A stretch of DNA of 64,000 bases from Streptomyces purpureus (GTDB lineage Bacteria; Actinomycetota; Actinomycetes; Streptomycetales; Streptomycetaceae), in NCBI RefSeq assembly GCF_014648195.1, contig NZ_BMQQ01000001.1, positions 749,164-813,163 of the forward strand, in the 5' to 3' direction. Shown here piece by piece: positions 59,637-64,000 of this stretch (positions are counted from its first letter, which is position 1; each line of letters opens with the position of its first letter). The notes under the pieces were generated by a model. The model made no database searches and was not told the DNA's origin. It was given only the letters and a program-made list of their open reading frames with translations. The position numbers and the translations under genes are program-made.

Positions 59637-60590
59637 TCAACGATCCTTGATGAACACTTTGTTTGCATGCGTGGCGCGGACGAGCATCCGGGCCATCGCC
59701 GCCCCTGAAGCCACGGCCGTCCCATGGAGCAGGCCCGCGAGCGCCAGGTGCTCCGGTACGGCGACGTCGGCCGGCGCCGACATGGTGACGTACAACGTCA
59801 CCGGTACCTTCCAGCCGCTCCACGCGAAGAGCGCCCCCGACCCCAGCCAGCCCACCGCCATCACCGGCCCGCGACGCAGCCCGGCCGGCCGGCCGCCGGT
59901 GATCGCCGCCGTCGCCAGGGCCCCCGCGAGCGCCCAGCACCCCAAGACGGCCCCCAGCAGCGCCCCCCTGGGCGTCCCGCGCCTCCGGCCGTACGATCCC
60001 GGCCGTTCCGCCCGCCGCCCAGTAGCACCAGACAAGTCCGACCGCCGCGCCCGCGACCGTCGCCCACGACGGAGCCGCGCGGGTACGGGAAGGGGTGGCG
60101 GCGTCCCCGATCCGCCCGGCGAACGCATGAGGCCAGCGGCGTAGGAGGTAGGCGGGGAGCGCGATCGCCAGGCCGGCGCCCATGCCCACGAAGCCGAGCT
60201 GGACCAGCGCCGCCTCCCACCCGGGCATGGCAGGGCCGGCCCCCGCCCCGTCGCCCGCGGAGGACTTCTCGGCTCCTCCATCACCCCGCTGAACAGGGCG
60301 AACGGCAGGATCGCGACCAGGAACCCGGCTCCGACCCAAGCGCAGAACGCCAGCGGTACCGCCGGGATGCGCAGCCCCCAGGGGCGTACGAGCGCGAGCG
60401 CCAGCCCGATCCCCGTGGCGGCCATGCCGATGGTGACCGTGTTCAGCACCACCCATCCCGCCAGGCCGAAGCCGGCACCGACCGGGAGCAGCCCGAGGAG
60501 GGAGCCGATCACCCATGACACCTTGATGAGCACGTACGGCGTCAGCGCGACCGCCGCGCCGTACGCCGCGATCCGCCCCGCCCGGTCCAT
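59637..60590 (-). pseudogene. Multi-pass membrane protein with two compensating frameshifts
   Basis: From MDRAGRIAAYGAAVALTPYV (60590) the frame runs through FALFSGVMEE, then shifts near 60275. The membrane-like sequence QLGFVGMGAGLAIALPAYLL and WATVAGAAVGLVWCYWAAGG continues in a second frame, then returns to the first near the run of six Cs at about 59963 (LLGAVLGCWALAGALATAAI) and ends at KVFIKDR. Together they give about 320 aa with eight helices. Both shifts sit in homopolymeric GC runs, so sequencing error is a real possibility. Function unknown. Confidence 0.65.
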
Positions 60591-60729
60591 TCCCGTCCCC
60601 GCCACCGTGGACCCCTTTCCCCCGGAGCCCCCAGCCTCGGCGAGCAGCGCCCGGCGCGCGTCCGCCACGGGACGGACCCGCCTCCGCCGGGCGGCGGAGA
60701 CGGCTCCTGTCCATGGGGAGGAGGTGGGC

Positions 60730-61902
60730 TCAGGGCTGGTGGAACATCACCTCAGGATGTTCCGGGTCGGGGCCGTCGAGGAGCGGCTGCGGGATGCCGC
60801 GCAGGTGCTGGTCGAAGAAGGCGGCCACATAGGTCCGGTTGATCACCGTCTTCCGCGCGGCGGGCAGCGGGGAGCGCGGAAGGTCGAAGTGCTCCTCGAT
60901 CACGGGGCTGTCCGAGAAGGTGAAGTGATCGGTTCCCGCGACGGTCAGCCAGCGCTTCCAGCCGCCCAGGCGCGGCCACGTCCGGTCCTCGCCGCCCGGC
61001 CGGTGGACCGCGTCGTCGGTGCCGAGCAGCATGAACGGCCGACCGCCGAGGCCTCCGGCCGGGAGCTCCTCCCAGAACGAGCCGTCCATGTTGATCCCCG
61101 CGTCGACCCGCCGGTCACCGGCCATCGCCGAAGCGGCACTCGCCCCGCCGATGGAGTGCCCCGCCATGCCGACCCGCCGCTCGTCGATCATCTTGGCGTG
61201 GCGCCACGCCGGATGACGTCCCGTCAGCCGGTCGAGGACGAACGACACGTCCTTGGCCCGCGTCGACGTCGACACACTGCCGTGCACACCGCCCTCGTCG
61301 ACCGCGGTGCAGGCGACACACGTCAGCATCCGCCCGCCCGGGACGGCGATGCCGAAGGACTCGTAGGCGTGGTCGAGCGACGCGACGACGTACCCCCGGC
61401 TCGCCAGATCCTCGGCGAGGCCGGTCAAGGTGTAGCGGGAGACCGCGAATCCCGGCGAGAGCAGGACCAGGGGGTGCTTGCCCTTCGCCGGGCGGGCGTA
61501 GCGGCGGCTGTGCGTCCGCATGGCGCTCAGCTCCTCCGCCGGCACCCGCCCGTACTGCTTGAGCCCCTGGGTGAGGAGTCTGGTCTCCTCGGTGGTGGCG
61601 TACGGGGCGGGGGTGCCACCCGAGGAGCGGGCCGCGGGGTAGTGGACCGTGACCATGAGCTCCCGGCCTCCGGCGGAGGGCACCCACGGGTCCGTACGGG
61701 ACCGGTCGAGAAGGTGGAGGACGGAACTCCCCACCGAGTACAGGCCGGTGGGGGAGGGGAGCTGAGGGCGGTCCACCCGCGCGGCGGAGGTGCCGGCCGG
61801 TGCGGAGACAGGGGCGGCCGGGTCCGCGTGGGCGGTGGCGACCGGCAGGGAGAGGGTGAAGGCGAGTGCCGCGGCCGTCGCCGCGCGGATCAGTAAGGAC
61901 AT
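60730..61902 (-). CDS. Secreted alpha/beta hydrolase (PAF-acetylhydrolase/lipase-like)
   Basis: 390 aa. Signal peptide MSLLIRAATAAALAFTLSLP, cleaved near AHA. Catalytic serine in MAGHSIGGASAAS, oxyanion-side LVLLSPGFAVSRYTLTGLAEDLAS, acid near INMDGSFWE or LLGTDDAVH, and His in VAGTDHFTF. The length and the G-H-S-I-G nucleophile match PAF-acetylhydrolase-like lipases that cleave short or oxidised acyl esters. A Cys pair (TCVACTAVDE) may form a disulfide. Confidence 0.87.
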   Translation of the reverse strand: MSLLIRAATAAALAFTLSLPVATAHADPAAPVSAPAGTSAARVDRPQLPSPTGLYSVGSSVLHLLDRSRTDPWVPSAGGRELMVTVHYPAARSSGGTPAPYATTEETRLLTQGLKQYGRVPAEELSAMRTHSRRYARPAKGKHPLVLLSPGFAVSRYTLTGLAEDLASRGYVVASLDHAYESFGIAVPGGRMLTCVACTAVDEGGVHGSVSTSTRAKDVSFVLDRLTGRHPAWRHAKMIDERRVGMAGHSIGGASAASAMAGDRRVDAGINMDGSFWEELPAGGLGGRPFMLLGTDDAVHRPGGEDRTWPRLGGWKRWLTVAGTDHFTFSDSPVIEEHFDLPRSPLPAARKTVINRTYVAAFFDQHLRGIPQPLLDGPDPEHPEVMFHQP

Positions 61903-61938
61903 GACCGCGACGCTAGCCGCGCCGGCTCGTACGGCGCG

Positions 61939-62889
61939 TCAGACTCCGGTCGCGCTTCCGGGGCCCTCCTCGTACGACTTCGGGAGCACATCGGCCGCCT
62001 GGGCCCGCAGCCAGTCCAGGAGCAGCCGGACCCGTTCGTCCCGCTCGGGCGGGCGGCGGCTGAGCAGGTGGTAGCTGCTGCCGTCGGGGACGAAGCCGTA
62101 CGGGGCGGCGAGCCGGCCGCGCTCGATGTCGTCGCGGACGAGTGCGTACGGGCCGATCGCCACGCCGAGACCGGACTCGGCGGCCTGGAGGGTCAGGGAG
62201 AAGTGCTCCAGATGCTGGTGACCGGCGCCCGCCGCGGCGTCGGCGGCCAGGCCGGCCGCCCGGAACCAGTCGTCCCAGGCACGCGGCCGGGTGCGGGTGT
62301 GCAGGAGTGTCGTCGTCGCCAGGCGGGACGGGTCGGTGAGGCGGGCGGCGAGGTCGGGGCGGCAGACCGGTCCGGTCCGTTCGGTGAAGAGCGGGGCGCG
62401 GCTGACCTGTTCGGGGAACGGGAAGTCGTTGCGCCGGATCGCCACGTCGACACCGTCGTGACGGTCGGGCGCGAAGGAGACGGGGCCGCCGCCCGCGGAG
62501 AGGTGCACGGTGACACCCGGCGCGTGGACGGCCAGGCCGGGCAGGCGTGGAATGAGCCAGCGCATCAGCAGGGTCGGCTCACAGGACAGGGTGAGCGGGC
62601 CGCTGTCGGCGTCCTCGCGCCGGGCGATGCGCCGCGCCGCCGTGTCGATCCGGTCGAGGGCGTCGCGGACGACGGCCGCCAGCTCCCGCGCCTGCGGCGT
62701 CGGCCGCAGCGAACGCGCCGACCGCTCGAACAGCACGACGCCCAGGGCCCGTTCCAGATTGCGCACCTGGCGGCTGACCGCGCCATGGGTGACATGGAGC
62801 TCCTGCGCGGCCGCGCTGACGCTCCCGTGCCGGACCACCGCCTCGAACGGCATCAGCGTGTTCGGAGGCGGAAGGTCAGGCCATGTCAT
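61939..62889 (-). CDS. LysR-family transcriptional regulator (GcvA/AmpR-like)
   Basis: 316 aa. N-terminal HTH: LMPFEAVVRHGSVSAAAQELHVTHGAVSRQVRNLERALG (about 12-50; GAVSRQ is the GcvA-type recognition helix). Effector domain from about 95 with ESGLGVAIGPYALV. It is divergent from the acid-sugar kinase gene with 75 bp between, so it probably activates it. Members respond to a pathway metabolite. Confidence 0.9.
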   Translation of the reverse strand: MTWPDLPPPNTLMPFEAVVRHGSVSAAAQELHVTHGAVSRQVRNLERALGVVLFERSARSLRPTPQARELAAVVRDALDRIDTAARRIARREDADSGPLTLSCEPTLLMRWLIPRLPGLAVHAPGVTVHLSAGGGPVSFAPDRHDGVDVAIRRNDFPFPEQVSRAPLFTERTGPVCRPDLAARLTDPSRLATTTLLHTRTRPRAWDDWFRAAGLAADAAAGAGHQHLEHFSLTLQAAESGLGVAIGPYALVRDDIERGRLAAPYGFVPDGSSYHLLSRRPPERDERVRLLLDWLRAQAADVLPKSYEEGPGSATGV

Positions 62890-62902
62890 GTATGAATTCT
62901 AG

Positions 62903-62917
62903 TCACGCTCATCGTGA
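62903..62917. promoter_or_regulatory. Inverted repeat, putative LysR operator
   Basis: TCACG-CTCAT-CGTGA, perfect 5-bp arms, 13 bp upstream of the LysR start and 48 bp upstream of the kinase start. Position and symmetry fit a LysR-type site, though its spacing is not the textbook T-N11-A. Confidence 0.45.
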
Positions 62918-62964
62918 GAAAGACTCGCTTGTACAGCGCTTTTCCCTCCCGGAGGATGGCTCGC

Positions 62965-64000
62965 ATGACTCATCCCGTCACGGATGCCTCCCATCCGGCA
63001 GGGCCCGCACCGTCCGCGGTCGCGGTCCTCGCCGACGACCTCACCAGCGCGGGGGACGGCGCGGCACCGTTCCGCGCCGCCGGGCACGAGGCCCGGCTCC
63101 TGCTCTGTGATCCGCCCTCCTTCGCCGCGCAGGTCTTCCCGCCGCTCGGAACCGGCGTGACCGCCCTCGACCTCGGTACGCGCGTGCTCGACGAAGCCCA
63201 GGCCGCCCACCGGACCGGGGAAGCGGCGGGCGCGCTGGCGGCCGCGGACCTGCTCGTGAAGACGGTCGACTCCACCCTGCGCGGCCATCTGGCCTCCGAG
63301 GTACGCGCCGCGTGGGCCGGCTCCGGGCGGCGTGCGGTGGTCCTCGCCCCCGCGTTCCCGGCGGAGGGCCGGGTCACGGTCGGCGGGGTGCAGTTCGTAC
63401 GGGGCGTGCCGGTGCACGAGAGCGAGTTCGCCCGTGATCCGGTCCACCCCGTGACCTGCTCGGACCTCTCGCTCCTGTTTCCGGATGCCGTACTCGTCGG
63501 CCCCGACCGGCTCGCCGGCCTGCCCCAACTCATCGATGAGGGCGGGTTGTTCGTCTGCTGCGCCGTACGGGACGAGGACCTGGACGCCCTCGTCGCGTCG
63601 GTCACGGAGCCCGAGGCCGTGCTGTGGGTGGGTTCGCCAGGGCTGGCCGCGGCGCTGGCCCGGCGCCGGATCCGCACGCCCGCCGCCACCCCGCCCACCC
63701 TCACTCCCGCCCTCCGCCCGCTGGTCGTCGTCGGCAGCGCCAACCCGTCCTCCCTGCGCCAACTCGACCTGCTCCACGACCGGTCCGGCGCGGACGGCGC
63801 GACCGTCACCGCCGACCCCGGCCAGGCGGTCACCGCCCTGCGCCGCATGACCACATCCGTGCGCACGCTGCGGATGCCCGCGGCCCGGCACGACCCGGCG
63901 ACCGCGCGGATCCTCGCCCGCTCGCTGGCCGACGCCGCGTGCGCGCTCGTCGAGTCGAGCGACGCCGACGCGCTCGTGCTGACCGGTGGAGAGACCGCGG
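62965..64000 (+). CDS. Four-carbon acid-sugar kinase family protein (partial, runs off window)
   Basis: At least 345 aa; the 3' end lies beyond the window. ATG 62965 is used because GGAGG precedes it by about ten bases (ATG 62956 abuts the RBS). The N-terminal domain opens VAVLADDLTSAGDGAAPFRA, followed by LLVKTVDSTLRGHLASEV and VLAPAFPAEGRVTVGGVQF. The C-terminal part shows LVVVGSANPSSLRQL and DALVLTGGETA, the nucleotide site of the DUF1537 (OtnK/DtnK/PdxA-associated) family. These kinases phosphorylate four-carbon acid sugars such as threonate or erythronate. Divergent LysR regulator upstream. Confidence 0.88.
   Translation, partial: MTHPVTDASHPAGPAPSAVAVLADDLTSAGDGAAPFRAAGHEARLLLCDPPSFAAQVFPPLGTGVTALDLGTRVLDEAQAAHRTGEAAGALAAADLLVKTVDSTLRGHLASEVRAAWAGSGRRAVVLAPAFPAEGRVTVGGVQFVRGVPVHESEFARDPVHPVTCSDLSLLFPDAVLVGPDRLAGLPQLIDEGGLFVCCAVRDEDLDALVASVTEPEAVLWVGSPGLAAALARRRIRTPAATPPTLTPALRPLVVVGSANPSSLRQLDLLHDRSGADGATVTADPGQAVTALRRMTTSVRTLRMPAARHDPATARILARSLADAACALVESSDADALVLTGGETA

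Noticed and set aside
1..64000. CRISPR arrays, tRNA or rRNA genes
   Set aside because: No regularly spaced repeats, no tRNA-like GTTCGA-containing cloverleaf and no rRNA signature were seen on reading the window.

Overview
The window is high-GC actinobacterial DNA, almost certainly a Streptomyces chromosome. The evidence is strong third-position GC bias, many GTG/TTG starts, conservon genes (histidine-kinase-like protein, roadblock protein, DUF742 protein and Ras-like GTPase), a SpoIIE-type phosphatase, many secreted hydrolases and lipoproteins, an SrsABC-like phenolic-lipid cassette and a rare TTA codon. I saw no rRNA, tRNA or CRISPR. Several genes are truncated, internally deleted or frameshifted, so this looks like variable, arm-like or accessory-rich sequence, or an assembly with some single-base indels.

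Layout. 0.1-2.9 kb: a secreted serine hydrolase, then a methyltransferase gene and an IS5-type transposase remnant bracketed by about 70-bp inverted repeats. 2.9-6.9 kb: an aldehyde dehydrogenase with its GAF-domain regulator, then folD behind a ZTP (pfl) riboswitch. 7.1-12.9 kb: a SWIM/SNF2 helicase pair, a fatty-acid desaturase and a small membrane protein. 12.9-16 kb: a frameshifted tannase-like esterase, a hypothetical gene and a methyltransferase. 16.1-20.6 kb: an MHYT sensor gene followed by cvnA-cvnB-cvnC. 20.6-22.1 kb: a VOC protein and an endonuclease III-like protein.

22.2-27.1 kb is the most interesting part. A tightly packed four-gene operon encodes a LodA-like protein apparently split into two polypeptides (the second carries a Cys/Trp-rich PWQxDF...C.C..W..SRP site), a QhpD-like radical SAM/SPASM enzyme, and a LodB/QhpG-like FAD monooxygenase. 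I read it as a predicted cysteine-tryptophylquinone (CTQ) enzyme with both a flavin and a radical-SAM maturase. 27.9-32.6 kb is a candidate meroterpenoid/phenolic-lipid cluster: polyprenyl diphosphate synthase, UbiA prenyltransferase, type III PKS, isoprenylcysteine-methyltransferase-like protein and FAD hydroxylase. 32.9-34.1 kb holds a cvnD GTPase and a second roadblock gene, the component missing from the first conservon.

34-44 kb: DUF6397 protein, PI-PLC-like secreted enzyme, a head-to-head pair of 5'-truncated genes (bPH2-domain protein and TetR regulator), ATP-dependent DNA ligase, small membrane and lipoprotein genes, a polysaccharide deacetylase with a palindromic operator, and a secreted I36-type inhibitor. 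44.5-51.5 kb: HemK-like methyltransferase, GNAT-AAA fusion ATPase, LysE exporter, and a catabolic-looking unit of amidohydrolase, NCS1 permease and divergent TetR regulator with tandem operators. 51.6-64 kb: an internally deleted SpoIIE phosphatase, alpha/beta hydrolase, YihY/BrkB protein, secreted beta-propeller, AMIN-like protein, TetR regulator, broken SGNH hydrolase, eukaryote-like cyclophilin, a doubly frameshifted membrane protein, secreted lipase-like hydrolase, LysR regulator, and a four-carbon acid-sugar kinase gene that runs off the window end.

All functions are inferred from motifs read by eye; no database search was run.
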